From Ignavibacteria bacterium (GTDB lineage: Bacteria; Bacteroidota; Ignavibacteria; Tepidaquicellales; Tepidaquicellaceae), in assembly GCA_016719565.1 (NCBI GenBank), contig JADJYU010000007.1, positions 434,001 through 498,000 on the forward strand: DNA of 64,000 nucleotides, given 5' to 3'. The translations under genes were made by a program, and so were the position numbers. Position 1 is the stretch's first letter. Each line of letters begins with the position of its first letter. The notes beneath the pieces are model-generated. The model saw nothing but the letters and a program-made list of their open reading frames with translations, had not been told where the DNA came from and did no database searches. Shown here piece after piece: positions 35,387 to 44,998 of the stretch.

Positions 35387-38080
35387 ATGATGAACAAATC
35401 CAAAAGTATCAGTGAAATATATGGCGAAGTGAAGGACTTCGGTCTTGTAATAACTACCGATGCGCCTCTTGCAACAGCTCTGAACAGAAATGTCGATAAG
35501 CCGCGTCTCGGACTTCTTGCCATGACACCGCGTCAGCTTGCTTTAAAATACGGTACGCTTTACTTCGATAAATTATATTCAAAATCAGAACTTATAATAG
35601 AGATCACAAAGCAGTCCCGAATGTCTCTGAAATATGTTCATCAGAGCATAGAGAAGATATTTGAGATATGGAATCATACCGGACTGCTGGAAAGCTGTGA
35701 AATGTTCCTGACACAGGAAAAGGAGTTTCTTAAGTATCTGGGAAAACTTAAAACAGTCGAGTATGCAATGGAAAATTTCGATGAGAGTTTTTTCGGAGAT
35801 AAAAATATTGCTGTCGCCGGATATGAACTTTTTAATGAGCTTGACAAGCAGGTCCTTCCCAGGAGAAATTCATTTCCGGAATTAATAAAACTGATGTCAG
35901 AGGACGAATTTACTTTCGATAAAACTTTTCTGTTTAACTCCACAAAAGATCTGATTAGCTCCGTTGCTTCAATTGTGAATACGGAAAATCAAAATGATGT
36001 CGCTTTAATATTTAATACCGACAGCGAACTTAAGAATTTATTTAAATCAGCATTCAGCCGCAGAGGGATCAAACTGGAGCTGAAGTCCTTTCTGAAGGAA
36101 GATATTTCAGTCAGTAATTATTTATCGTTCATAGAATCTTCTTTTAATGTCTCAGATCATTTAGTAAAGGATATCTTTTTTACTGAACCACTTTTTGGGA
36201 TCAGCATTGACAGAAAGTATTCGGATTTCAGTCTGTCCGGATATATTTCTTTAAGCAAAGGGAATAAAGTTCTGACGGATGTTTTTAATCTGATGAAAGA
36301 CATTGAGAAATTTACATTCTCTGAACTGTATAACAGAATAGAATTTCTTTCAGGAAAAAATTTCAGCAATGCTGTCAGAGAATTACTTGCAGTTACTGAG
36401 ACAGGTGATAAGAAGATCAGTGAGGACAGATTTAATGAGCTGAAATATTTTATTCTCAATATTGATCTGGAAACAGGAAAGTCTAAAGAAGGTGTGCTCT
36501 TTGTAAATGCAGGCAATTCAGCTTTTGTTGACAGGCAGATCACTGTATTTATAGGAATGGATGACAGCTGGACAAAGCTGAGCACGGATAAAGCGTATAT
36601 AGACAGAGCCGTTGAAGAAAAAAAGAATCTCGAAAAATTTCGGATATTACTTTCTCAGGGAGAGGAAAGATTTTATCTTGCGCAGAATATAATTAAGAAC
36701 CGGTCTGTTATACCGTGTTATTATTTTAATATTCTTACCGGCAGAAATATTAAGAAGTTTGATGATGAATTTTTTTCTCCTGTGCAGACTTCTGTAAAAC
36801 CTTCAGACATAAATATAAAAAATGTATTTCCGCCGGAAGTAAGATCCCCGCATCCTGTAATGTTAGAATTTATTTCTCCTTCCTCTTTGAATTCATTTTA
36901 TTCATGTCCGAAGAATTATTCATACGGGAAACTTACAACTCAGCAGGAAAGAAGTTATTTTCTAAAAGGAACTCTTCTTCACTGTTTTGCAGAATTTTGT
37001 TTTAATTATCCTGAATACTGCAAAGAAAATTTCGGCAACATACTCGATCTTATCTGCAGAGAATATTCGGGTTTTCTGAATGAATTCAACGCTGACACTG
37101 AGCGGTCTGCTTTCAAAGTCGGCATGAAAGTAATAATGGAATTTCTGGACTCAATGGAATCTGAAATTAAAACTCAGCTTGAAATTGAGAAAGGATCGAA
37201 AGCAGTTAAAGCTGAAAGCAATTTCCTTTTTAAAAAAACCCGTCTTAAGAAGAAGTATCTTAATACTGAAAAATGGCTGAAGGCGGTTAATGCAGGAATA
37301 TCCGGTAAAATAGATCTGACTCTTGGAAATACTATTATAGATTATAAATCTTCCAAAAGCGGTAAATCATCTGAAGTTCTGATAAGGGAATTCAATATTG
37401 AAAGGATAAGAAAAGATAAAGCTGACAGCGCAAACTTTCAGACTATTGCTTATATCTCCGGTAAAAGAGAAGATGATCCTGACTCCAAATTAAAATTTAT
37501 TTATCTGAATCTGCTCGTTAATTATAATGATTTCATTAAAGGAAAAGCAGATCCGGAAAAATCAAAATCTACAGTAGTATATATACCTGAAACTTTTAAG
37601 AGATATATGATCTCGCAGGAGTTTTATGATTTACTTAACGTAGATATTTTAAAGGAATTGAGATACGAAGATTACAGAAAAATTATGCTTGATACTATTG
37701 AGGAAATTGATTTTTATGATCCGGGATCGCTGACAGATAAACTGGAAACAAAGATTCACAATCATCTTATTTATGATAGGGGATTGACTTACAAGCAGTT
37801 CAAAAGAACCAAAGAAGAGACATTCAGAAATAAGGATATTCAGGCGCTGTTAAAATGTATGAACAGCGCAAGAAAAGGATCTGCGGAGTTTCCTTTTATT
37901 TATAAAGATGACGCGGATAATTTTGTGAAATTCGCAAAGGAGAAGATCATTGAGATTAATACATTCTCAGGCGCTGATTTTCCAAACAGACCTGTCAATG
38001 ATCTCCGGAGTGTCTGCTGTAATTGTGATTACCTGAATATTTGTCCCGGAAATAAATTACTCACAGCCGATGAAAACTAA
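35387..38080 (+). CDS. AddB-like PD-(D/E)XK nuclease subunit
   Basis: 897 aa. The N-terminal two thirds look like an inactivated helicase core without a clear Walker A, as in AddB-type subunits ('VFVNAGNSAFVDRQ', 'FIGMDDSWTKL'). The C-terminal part carries a RecB-type nuclease: 'GTLLHCFAEFC', then 'ISGKIDLTLGNTIIDYKSS' with the Asp and 'DYK' catalytic residues. Four Cys placed as in AddB iron-sulfur nucleases are seen: 'YSCPKNY' before the nuclease and 'CCNCDYLNICPG' at the end. It overlaps the helicase gene by 11 bp. Together they should process double-strand breaks for recombination and degrade foreign linear DNA. The start could also be the second ATG. Confidence 0.8.
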   Translation: MMNKSKSISEIYGEVKDFGLVITTDAPLATALNRNVDKPRLGLLAMTPRQLALKYGTLYFDKLYSKSELIIEITKQSRMSLKYVHQSIEKIFEIWNHTGLLESCEMFLTQEKEFLKYLGKLKTVEYAMENFDESFFGDKNIAVAGYELFNELDKQVLPRRNSFPELIKLMSEDEFTFDKTFLFNSTKDLISSVASIVNTENQNDVALIFNTDSELKNLFKSAFSRRGIKLELKSFLKEDISVSNYLSFIESSFNVSDHLVKDIFFTEPLFGISIDRKYSDFSLSGYISLSKGNKVLTDVFNLMKDIEKFTFSELYNRIEFLSGKNFSNAVRELLAVTETGDKKISEDRFNELKYFILNIDLETGKSKEGVLFVNAGNSAFVDRQITVFIGMDDSWTKLSTDKAYIDRAVEEKKNLEKFRILLSQGEERFYLAQNIIKNRSVIPCYYFNILTGRNIKKFDDEFFSPVQTSVKPSDINIKNVFPPEVRSPHPVMLEFISPSSLNSFYSCPKNYSYGKLTTQQERSYFLKGTLLHCFAEFCFNYPEYCKENFGNILDLICREYSGFLNEFNADTERSAFKVGMKVIMEFLDSMESEIKTQLEIEKGSKAVKAESNFLFKKTRLKKKYLNTEKWLKAVNAGISGKIDLTLGNTIIDYKSSKSGKSSEVLIREFNIERIRKDKADSANFQTIAYISGKREDDPDSKLKFIYLNLLVNYNDFIKGKADPEKSKSTVVYIPETFKRYMISQEFYDLLNVDILKELRYEDYRKIMLDTIEEIDFYDPGSLTDKLETKIHNHLIYDRGLTYKQFKRTKEETFRNKDIQALLKCMNSARKGSAEFPFIYKDDADNFVKFAKEKIIEINTFSGADFPNRPVNDLRSVCCNCDYLNICPGNKLLTADEN

Positions 38081-41009
38081 AATAACTAAAATATCCAATA
38101 TTAATCCTCAGGATACTTTTGCTGAATCGACAAACGGTATTTACATTGTAGATGCAGGCGCAGGAACAGGAAAGACACATACTATAATAAGAAGATATAA
38201 AAATCTAATCAACGCCGGAGTTCATCCGAAAGACATACTGCTTATTACTTTTACAAGGAATGCAGCTGAGCAAATGCGGAATGATGTTGTAACAGCGGCA
38301 TATGAACAGGAAGTCAGTATTACGGATCTGCTTGAAGCGCCTGTGCTGAATTTCCATTCCTATTGTCTGAGGTTTCTCAAAAAATACGGACTGAAGGCGC
38401 CGTCAATCCTTGGTATCAGTGAAATGCTTACTGGAAATTTCAATGTTGCTGAAGAAAATATTTACGAGAGTGAATTGTTCAGAAAATTCTATCTTAAGTT
38501 CAGAAAAAGTAATTTCAGAAAATATGAAAGTATTTATAAAAGTCTGTCATACGATTATGAAACGGTTCTGTCTTCCATAAAGAAACTCTGCAGCATAGGA
38601 ATATTCCCCACATCTAAAGGATGGTTCAGCAATGGAGCTGAATTGCTGAAAGGAAATGAGGATGAGTACCGCAAAAAGTTTGAGCAGATGAATGAAGTAT
38701 GCATGGGGAAAACTTCAGAAGTTCAGAATGAGATGCATAGTATTATTAAAGGTATGAAAGATAAAGTTTGTTTCGATTTTAATTATGAAGAAAATCTCGA
38801 AGGCAAAAGAGTTAAAGAAAGTCTGATTGATGAAATATTCAGTGATGAAATGCAGGAGGAACTTATAGAATTTATGCGTGATGTATATTATTCCTATATA
38901 GAATTTATGCTGAAGAGAAATATACTGAATTTTGATTTTGTAATAATGTTCGCATATCTGGTTTTATACAGTGATAAGGAAATAAGAAACGCTTCACAGT
39001 TTGAATACATAATGGTAGATGAATTTCAGGACACTGATGAGATACAGTTCCTTCTGCTGATGCTGCTCTGCAAAGACATAAACGGTACGGCAAACATCGG
39101 CGTGGTCGGCGACTGGAAGCAGGGGATCTACGGATTCAGAAATACAACTATTGAAAACATCACGCTCTTTTCCGAAAGACTTTCCGATTATAAAAAAGTA
39201 CTGAATAAAGGCAGTGAAAGAATTACCTACAACACTGATGAGTCTGCAATTAATAAAATAACTTTTGAATATAATTACAGAAGTTCGCAGAAGATACTTG
39301 ACTTCAGCATGCATACGCTGAAATGCAAAGGTTCCGCTGACGATAAACCTGATATAGAAATGGTAACTAATAATTTCAGCAAACCGCTTACTGCAATAAG
39401 AGAGCTTGATGATCTGACTGAAATTGCATTCTATGAAAGCGCTGTACAGGATTCTGACAGTGAAACGGAGCTTATTCTTAAAAAAATATCCGAGCTGACA
39501 AACGATGAAAAATATCTGATCAGAGAATTTGAAAAGGACGGCAGCGTTAAATGTGAAAGAAGAATTCAGTATTCAGATATATGCGTACTCTCCCGGACAA
39601 ATGAATTCGGTCTGAAACTTCAGAAAGAGGGGATCACAAAAAACATTCCTGTAAATTTCGAAGGAGGACTTGAATTGTTTGCTTCTCAGCAGGGGATCCT
39701 TCTGCTTGCATGGCTGCGGGTAATGCTGAATGTGAATTCCGCTGAAGGATGGCTGCCGATACTCGAAACGGACGGAAATAAATTTAATGAATTAAAATAT
39801 CTGACGGATCTGATAAGCAAAAATAATACTAATGCTGAAAGCGAATATTTCAGAGAGCTCTTTGATTTCAGGGATAAACTTGCTTCCGAAAAAGAAAATT
39901 TACTGAATGTAATTGAGATGATATTCACACGTTATGGATTTGAAGATGAATATTGTAATGCAATACTTACTGAGTTCAGCAGCTGGATAAAAAACGATCT
40001 ACTATCACCCGGTGAACTTACCAATCTGATCAACAATCTGAAAATTGACAGATTCAATATTGAGATCAGCAATACTGATAATGCTGTTGTGTATCAGACA
40101 ATACACGGATCCAAGGGACTTGAATACCCGGTAGTTATACTTGCGAATATGAACACATTAGTTTTTCCTTCATCAAAATCTTCTTATCCCAATATTTATT
40201 ATCATCCGGTCAGCGGTTTAAGATTACGAAAACAATTTGGCAGTATCGGTGAATATTCCGGTGTGTTTGATAACTGGAGAAGTGAAATATTGATATGCAT
40301 GCTGAAGACAGGAAATTACGATGAGGAAAGGAGACTCCTGTATGTAGCTGCAACGAGAGCAAAGCAATATCTGTATTTTACTACACGTAAAGCGTCGAAT
40401 TTTTTTAAAGATCTGCTGACCTTTTGCGGGGAAATACCGGTAAATAATTTTGATTATCAGATCATTCCTGTTGAATTTAAAAATGAAATTGACAGAGAAG
40501 AGATCAAAGCGCCGGAAGTTAAATCGCACGGCAGGAAATTTGTCTCAGTACATACTCTTATGGATGAAGACGTTCCTGCAAGTGAAAGTTTTGAATCAGA
40601 AATTGTGCCGGATATTTCTGCAGGGAATAATGAAGCGATGGAATACGGAATCAAAATTCACCTTGCAGCCCAGCGTATTGCTAACAAAATAGATCCGGGT
40701 TTTGAGAGCGAAGAAGTTAGAGGAATTTATTCTTTCCTAAAAAATTGCGGCGCTGAGGAGATACATTCGGAAGTTGATTTTCTTTATCCGTCAGGAAATG
40801 AAATGATAAGAGGCACAATTGATCTTATTCTGATATATAAGGACAGAGTGGAGATAGTTGATTATAAAACCGGAAGCGGTAAAAAATTTCTTGAGCAGTA
40901 TAAGAAACAGATCAGCATATATAAAGAAGTTGTAAATAAAGTATATCCGGATAAAGAAGTAACCGGTCTGATCTATTTTACCGGAATAAATGAGTTTGTA
41001 AAAGTCTGA
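38070..41009 (+). CDS. AddA-like UvrD-family helicase/nuclease
   Basis: 979 aa. SF1 helicase motifs in order: Walker A 'DAGAGTGKTHTII' (28-40), motif Ia 'LLITFTRNAAEQMR', Walker B 'MVDEFQDTDE', motif III 'GVVGDWKQGIYGFR', motif IV 'FEYNYRSS', motif V 'QTIHGSKGLEYPVVIL' and motif VI 'RLLYVAATRAKQYLYF'. The last 140 residues contain a RecB-type nuclease: 'GIKIHLAAQRI', 'RGTIDLILIY', 'VEIVDYKTGSG'. This is the partner of the preceding AddB-like gene. Both are divergent from textbook AddAB in length and I could not confirm orthology. Confidence 0.88.
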   Translation: MKTKITKISNINPQDTFAESTNGIYIVDAGAGTGKTHTIIRRYKNLINAGVHPKDILLITFTRNAAEQMRNDVVTAAYEQEVSITDLLEAPVLNFHSYCLRFLKKYGLKAPSILGISEMLTGNFNVAEENIYESELFRKFYLKFRKSNFRKYESIYKSLSYDYETVLSSIKKLCSIGIFPTSKGWFSNGAELLKGNEDEYRKKFEQMNEVCMGKTSEVQNEMHSIIKGMKDKVCFDFNYEENLEGKRVKESLIDEIFSDEMQEELIEFMRDVYYSYIEFMLKRNILNFDFVIMFAYLVLYSDKEIRNASQFEYIMVDEFQDTDEIQFLLLMLLCKDINGTANIGVVGDWKQGIYGFRNTTIENITLFSERLSDYKKVLNKGSERITYNTDESAINKITFEYNYRSSQKILDFSMHTLKCKGSADDKPDIEMVTNNFSKPLTAIRELDDLTEIAFYESAVQDSDSETELILKKISELTNDEKYLIREFEKDGSVKCERRIQYSDICVLSRTNEFGLKLQKEGITKNIPVNFEGGLELFASQQGILLLAWLRVMLNVNSAEGWLPILETDGNKFNELKYLTDLISKNNTNAESEYFRELFDFRDKLASEKENLLNVIEMIFTRYGFEDEYCNAILTEFSSWIKNDLLSPGELTNLINNLKIDRFNIEISNTDNAVVYQTIHGSKGLEYPVVILANMNTLVFPSSKSSYPNIYYHPVSGLRLRKQFGSIGEYSGVFDNWRSEILICMLKTGNYDEERRLLYVAATRAKQYLYFTTRKASNFFKDLLTFCGEIPVNNFDYQIIPVEFKNEIDREEIKAPEVKSHGRKFVSVHTLMDEDVPASESFESEIVPDISAGNNEAMEYGIKIHLAAQRIANKIDPGFESEEVRGIYSFLKNCGAEEIHSEVDFLYPSGNEMIRGTIDLILIYKDRVEIVDYKTGSGKKFLEQYKKQISIYKEVVNKVYPDKEVTGLIYFTGINEFVKV

Positions 41010-41105
41010 AGTAAAAACCAGCCTGTATGTAACTAAATATATTTCAGTTTTAGTTAAAAATTAATTTATTATTTTGCGTAAAATTTTTTTTAATATAAAA
41101 CTAAT

Positions 41106-41546
41106 ATGTTTAATCTGAAAAAATATTTTCCGCGTTTTATAGTATTCATTCTGTTCGTTCAGTTATCTTCCTGCTGTATTACAAAAAACGATCCGCCCGA
41201 TCTGAGACAGACAGCGCAGGAATTTCCTTCCGCAGCCGGAGTGAATCAGACATTCACTTTAAGATTTACTGTGCAGAATATTTCATCCGGTGACTGCAGC
41301 GCGGAAAGATCCAAACAATCCGTTGTTGAGCTTAAAATGGTTAACAGGGCTAACGGTAATGTACAGGTTAATAATTTCTCTAACATGAACGAACTTGATA
41401 ATGATGCCACCCAGCAGTTTACATTTACAGTTACAATCGGAACAGCCGGTACATATGATCTCTCATTTATCATAGATCCCTATAACACTTCCGGTGAGAC
41501 ATTCAGAGAGAATAATACTTTTAACAGTGTAGTTGTGATAAATTGA
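41106..41546 (+). CDS. Small CARDB-like lipoprotein
   Basis: 146 aa. Signal peptide with lipobox at 'FVQLSSC', so an acylated lipoprotein. The mature part is one Ig-like beta-sandwich of the CARDB type ('FTLRFTVQNISSGDC', 'FTFTVTIGTAGTYDLSFIID', 'ENNTFN'), the domain used for cell-surface adhesion. It stands alone between the helicase gene and the ATP synthase operon. The 41547-41762 gap contains only the operon promoter. Confidence 0.7.
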   Translation: MFNLKKYFPRFIVFILFVQLSSCCITKNDPPDLRQTAQEFPSAAGVNQTFTLRFTVQNISSGDCSAERSKQSVVELKMVNRANGNVQVNNFSNMNELDNDATQQFTFTVTIGTAGTYDLSFIIDPYNTSGETFRENNTFNSVVVIN

Positions 41547-41711
41547 GTTTTTCTAATTCAGATTATTCTTTTATTATAATATGACAGTGTAAACTCACAT
41601 TCAGACAGATTAGAAATTCCAAATAATTTGTCTCCGCGATTACGTGACTGCATCTTAATTCGGCCTGACAGAAAATAAATCAGGAAATTTCCAAAATCCC
41701 GTTAAAGCTGA

Positions 41712-41743
41712 ATTGATTTTACAACACATTTTAATTAAGTTTG
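41712..41743 (+). promoter_or_regulatory. Putative promoter of the ATP synthase operon
   Basis: ATTG at 41712-41715, a 20-bp spacer, then TAAGTTTG at 41736-41743, a full match to the Bacteroidota -7 motif TAnnTTTG with a 3/4 match at -33. The start site would be near 41750, leaving a short leader to the first ATG at 41763. Confidence 0.6.
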
Positions 41744-41762
41744 TAATTGCTAACAATGTTTT

Positions 41763-42068
41763 ATGAATGATTCAAAAGACACTCCTGAAAAGGGTGAAAG
41801 TTCTTTAAAAAAGATACTTACGAAGCCATTATTCAAGGCAGATTCTAAAATAGCTCAGTATTCAGGACTGGGTGTAACTTTAGCGGTTACAATCCTGATC
41901 TTTTTATGGGTTGGAATGTGGCTTGACGGTAAATTTCAGACCGGGTTTCTGTTTACTTTATCTTTGACTTTCATCGGATTTGCAGCAGGCTTTTACAGTT
42001 TTTATCTTAACATAAAAAAGCTCACAGCAACCGATAAAAAAGAAAATCCTAAATACAATAAGTTCTGA
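41763..42068 (+). CDS. atpZ: AtpZ/AtpI-type accessory protein of F0F1 ATP synthase
   Basis: 101 aa. Two membrane helices with the family pattern 'YSGLGVTLAVTILIFLWVGM', 'WLDGKF' and 'FTLSLTFIGFAAGFYSFY'. It belongs to the small 'ATPase gene 1' family that heads ATP synthase operons and helps assemble the c-ring or carry Mg/Ca. Its TGA overlaps a possible CTG start of the next gene. Confidence 0.8.
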   Translation: MNDSKDTPEKGESSLKKILTKPLFKADSKIAQYSGLGVTLAVTILIFLWVGMWLDGKFQTGFLFTLSLTFIGFAAGFYSFYLNIKKLTATDKKENPKYNKF

Positions 42069-42457
42069 ATACCGGAGAGTTCAAAAAATTCATAAATAAG
42101 ATTGTTATAATAAGTGTCGTTCTTTTAACAACTGCATTTGTCATCATAAAGATAAGGGGTCTTGATAATTATTCCTTACCTTTGCTGCTCGGATGGCTTA
42201 TAAGTTTTGTAAATGTAATGGCCGGCAGTTTTATAATCACGAAAGCTTTTACAGACAAGGGCAAAGGATTTTTCAATACAGTTCTTTTAAGTATGGTAGT
42301 AAGAATGTTCGCAGTCGCGGGACTGGTTTTCATTCTGATCTACTTTTTGAAAATAGATAAAATCGGATTCAGCGTAGTTTTATTTTTCTTTTATTTTTTA
42401 TTCATGATATTTGAAATAAATTACATGTCATCCGGAAGAAAAAATTCAATCAACTAA
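42065..42457 (+). CDS. ATP synthase I-like membrane subunit, non-ATG start
   Basis: The frame opens just after a TAA at 42059 and encodes about 130 aa with four hydrophobic segments ('NKIVIISVVLLTTAFVI', 'LPLLLGWLISFVNVMAGSF', 'VVRMFAVAGLVFILIYFL', 'VVLFFFYFLFMIFEI'). No ATG precedes the first two helices; the likeliest start is CTG at 42065, which overlaps the atpZ stop (CTGA) and so would be translationally coupled. A TTG at 42182 would remove the first helix. By position and topology it is an AtpI/UncI-like subunit, which is inference. Confidence 0.6.
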   Translation: MNTGEFKKFINKIVIISVVLLTTAFVIIKIRGLDNYSLPLLLGWLISFVNVMAGSFIITKAFTDKGKGFFNTVLLSMVVRMFAVAGLVFILIYFLKIDKIGFSVVLFFFYFLFMIFEINYMSSGRKNSIN

Positions 42458-42480
42458 GTATTATAAAAATTTTTAATAAT

Positions 42481-43431
42481 TTGCATCATACACCTCCGTT
42501 TAAAACCGGTTCAGTCTTTACCAAGTTAGCCGGAATATTTTTAATCCTTTTTGCATTCACATTCAATACTGATCTTTCATTCGCTGCGGACAGCAACGAT
42601 GACAAGTCAGGTATTACATCGGATATTAAATCTGCGGAAAAAGAAACACTTGATATTATTGATAAGGTAGTGGATCATGACTACATAGATTTTTATTTCC
42701 TCGGAAAACTGTATCTCCCTAAATTCGAACCGGTTCATATTTTCGGAATGACCTTTGATTTTTCCATCACGAAGACTCTCTTTATGATGATATTGTCATC
42801 TGTTATTCTGATATTAGTGCTTTTAATGGCAGTCTCAGGAAACAAAAAAAACAAATATCCGAGAGGCATCGGAAATCTTGTCGAATCACTTATAGTATTT
42901 GTAAGGGATGACATTGTCGTTCCTAATATGGGAAAAGAAGGTCTGAAACTTATGCCTTTTTTTCTGACTCTATTCTTCTTCATTATGTTTGCGAATCTCA
43001 TCGGACTGTTCCCGTTCATGGCTCAGCCGACAAAGAATATAAACGTAACAGCCGGTCTTGCTCTGGTAACATTCTTTATCACTCAGGCAAAAGGCATTCA
43101 GGCACACGGGTTCGGCGGTTATCTGAAAGCGCTCGTTCCGCCGGGAGTGCCGGTGTTTGTATTGCCGATCATGGTTGTAGTTGAGTTTATCGGATTATTC
43201 ACAAAGCCATTCTCTCTGTTAATGAGGTTATTTGCAAATATTACTGCAGGTTCGATCATCATATTTTCTCTTATCGGTCTGATATTTGTAATGGAATATG
43301 CAGGCTCTGTGATCGCAGTGCCGTTTGCATTATTTATATATATGATGGAAATTTTCATCGCGCTGCTGCAGGCATATATCTTCACAATGCTTTCAGTGCT
43401 TTACATTAACATGGCAATGCATCATCATTAA
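42481..43431 (+). CDS. atpB: ATP synthase F0 subunit a
   Basis: 316 aa with a TTG start at 42481. The N-terminus has an extra cleavable signal-like helix and a hydrophilic domain with 'KVVDHDYIDFY', normal for Bacteroidota subunit a. The membrane part carries the essential Arg in 'LLMRLFANITAGSIIIFS' and the terminal helix 'ALLQAYIFTMLSVLYINMAM' with the conserved Gln. It forms the proton half-channels against the c-ring. The His-rich end (HHH) is natural. Confidence 0.92.
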   Translation: MHHTPPFKTGSVFTKLAGIFLILFAFTFNTDLSFAADSNDDKSGITSDIKSAEKETLDIIDKVVDHDYIDFYFLGKLYLPKFEPVHIFGMTFDFSITKTLFMMILSSVILILVLLMAVSGNKKNKYPRGIGNLVESLIVFVRDDIVVPNMGKEGLKLMPFFLTLFFFIMFANLIGLFPFMAQPTKNINVTAGLALVTFFITQAKGIQAHGFGGYLKALVPPGVPVFVLPIMVVVEFIGLFTKPFSLLMRLFANITAGSIIIFSLIGLIFVMEYAGSVIAVPFALFIYMMEIFIALLQAYIFTMLSVLYINMAMHHH

Positions 43432-43497
43432 TCGGAATTATAAAGAAACAAAAAAATATATTAAAATAAATTAAAAACAAAAGGAGACTAATCTAAA

Positions 43498-43719
43498 ATG
43501 GATTTAGCATTTTTAGGAGCCGGTATTGGAGCCGGATTGACAGTAATAGGTGCAGGTATCGGAATCGGAAGACTTGCAGGATCTGCAATGGAAGCCAGCG
43601 GAAGACAGCCGGAAGCATTAGGTGAGATCAGAACATCAATGATCATTGCTGCAGCGCTTGTAGAAGGTGTTGCTCTTTTCGGTCTTGTGATCTGTATTTT
43701 GCTTGCAACAAAGAGCTAA
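43498..43719 (+). CDS. atpE: ATP synthase F0 subunit c
   Basis: 73 aa, two membrane helices joined by the polar loop 'GRQPEALGEIR'. The ion-binding carboxylate is Glu56 in 'AALVEGVALFGLVI'. Gly-rich helix 1 ('GAGLTVIGAGIGIGRLAG') matches the c-ring packing motif. Glu with the neighbouring Gly and no Gln/Ser set in helix 1 suggests proton rather than sodium coupling, as an inference. A strong ribosome site (AAAGGAG) precedes it, as expected for the most abundant subunit. Confidence 0.95.
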   Translation: MDLAFLGAGIGAGLTVIGAGIGIGRLAGSAMEASGRQPEALGEIRTSMIIAAALVEGVALFGLVICILLATKS

Positions 43720-43787
43720 GATATAACCGCAAACAGGGGAAACTGAAATTTTTATTTCCCTTAAATTAAATTTAAACAATTCAGATA

Positions 43788-44345
43788 ATGATATATTATC
43801 TTTCATTACTATATAATTATTCCTTTATATTTTTATTCAGCGGGGATGAAAAGCCGATGCTTTTATCTATCAATCCCGGTCTGATAATCTGGCAGCTGAT
43901 CATTTTCGTATTGCTTCTTTTTATTCTTAAAAAGCTTGCATGGAAACCGCTTCTGTCAGCGCTTAACTCAAGGGAACAGTCTATTAAGGATGCAGTAGAG
44001 CAGGCTGAGAATCTTAAAAAGGACGCTGAAAATATGATCGCTGAAAATAAAAAGATCATGGCTGATGCAAATGCGCAGTCAATGAAGGTCATTAATGAAG
44101 CAAAGGAAATGTCCGGTAAGATTGGCGATGAGATCAAAGCCAAAGCAACTGCTGAATCCAGAAAACTTATTGAGCAGGCAAAAGAGGAAATTAAAAAAGA
44201 GAAAGAAACCGCAATGGCTGACCTGAGAAATGAAGTTTCTGATCTTGCCATTAAAGCTGCTGAGAAGATCCTCAATGATACGCTTGATGAGACCAGGCAG
44301 AAAAAGATCGTCAATGATTTTATTTCCCAGATACCGAAGAATTAA
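43788..44345 (+). CDS. atpF: ATP synthase F0 subunit b
   Basis: Up to 185 aa. One membrane helix ('GLIIWQLIIFVLLLFILKKL') followed by a long charged helix that forms the peripheral stalk. The first ATG at 43788 gives a 23-residue extension; the ATG at 43857 ('MLLSINPGLIIW') begins where other b subunits begin and may be the real start. It lies between the c and delta genes in standard order. Confidence 0.9.
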   Translation: MIYYLSLLYNYSFIFLFSGDEKPMLLSINPGLIIWQLIIFVLLLFILKKLAWKPLLSALNSREQSIKDAVEQAENLKKDAENMIAENKKIMADANAQSMKVINEAKEMSGKIGDEIKAKATAESRKLIEQAKEEIKKEKETAMADLRNEVSDLAIKAAEKILNDTLDETRQKKIVNDFISQIPKN

Positions 44346-44377
44346 GATATAAATATTTTTAGAAGATTAATTAAAAA

Positions 44378-44929
44378 ATGATTTCAAAAGCCGCCAGAAG
44401 ATATTCGTCTGCATTGTATTCCATAGCCGAGGAAAGAGGTAACGTCGAGCAGATCTCAAAGGAAATCGCGAGATCGCTTGAGATGATCAACACATACAGA
44501 GAGCTTGAATTATTTTTTGAAAGTCCTGTCATAAGCAAAAGCAAAAAACTTGCTGCAGTAAAGGAAATATTCGGGAGCGATGTATCCGAACTTGTTATGA
44601 CATTTCTGAACATTATAATAGGAAGAAGAAGAGAAAGTCTTGTGAAGGATATCTTTACTGATTTTCTTAACCTTAAAAAGGAAAAGCAGGGAATAGTGGA
44701 TGTACATGTCAGAACTTCAGTAGAGCTTAATGATCAGGAAAAAGAAAATATGAAAAAAAGCATTGAAGCGTTTACAAAACTTAAAAGCGATATGAAATTC
44801 GAGCTGGATAATTCTATTATCGGCGGATTTGTAGCGACAATAAGTGATACCGTCCTTGATGCGAGCATTAAGAGACAGCTGGAAATACTCAGAGAAAGAT
44901 TCAGGACCGGAGATATTTCACTGAATTAA
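44378..44929 (+). CDS. atpH: ATP synthase F1 subunit delta
   Basis: 183 aa. The N-terminal helical bundle 'ARRYSSALYSIAEERG' and the C-terminal 'DNSIIGGFVATISDTVLDAS' motif identify the delta/OSCP family, which joins the F1 head to the b stalk. It starts 32 bp after atpF and is followed by atpA 69 bp later with its own AGGAG site. Confidence 0.92.
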   Translation: MISKAARRYSSALYSIAEERGNVEQISKEIARSLEMINTYRELELFFESPVISKSKKLAAVKEIFGSDVSELVMTFLNIIIGRRRESLVKDIFTDFLNLKKEKQGIVDVHVRTSVELNDQEKENMKKSIEAFTKLKSDMKFELDNSIIGGFVATISDTVLDASIKRQLEILRERFRTGDISLN

Positions 44930-44998
44930 TTTAATCAGTTTTAAGTAGTTCTATAATTTCAAAAAAATAATCTTAACAATAATCAGGAGATATAAATA

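Noticed and set aside
43817..44314. Ser-rich minus-strand protein opposite atpF
   Set aside because: Antisense shadow of a Lys/Glu/Ala-rich helix; no start signal, and the plus-strand gene is certain.
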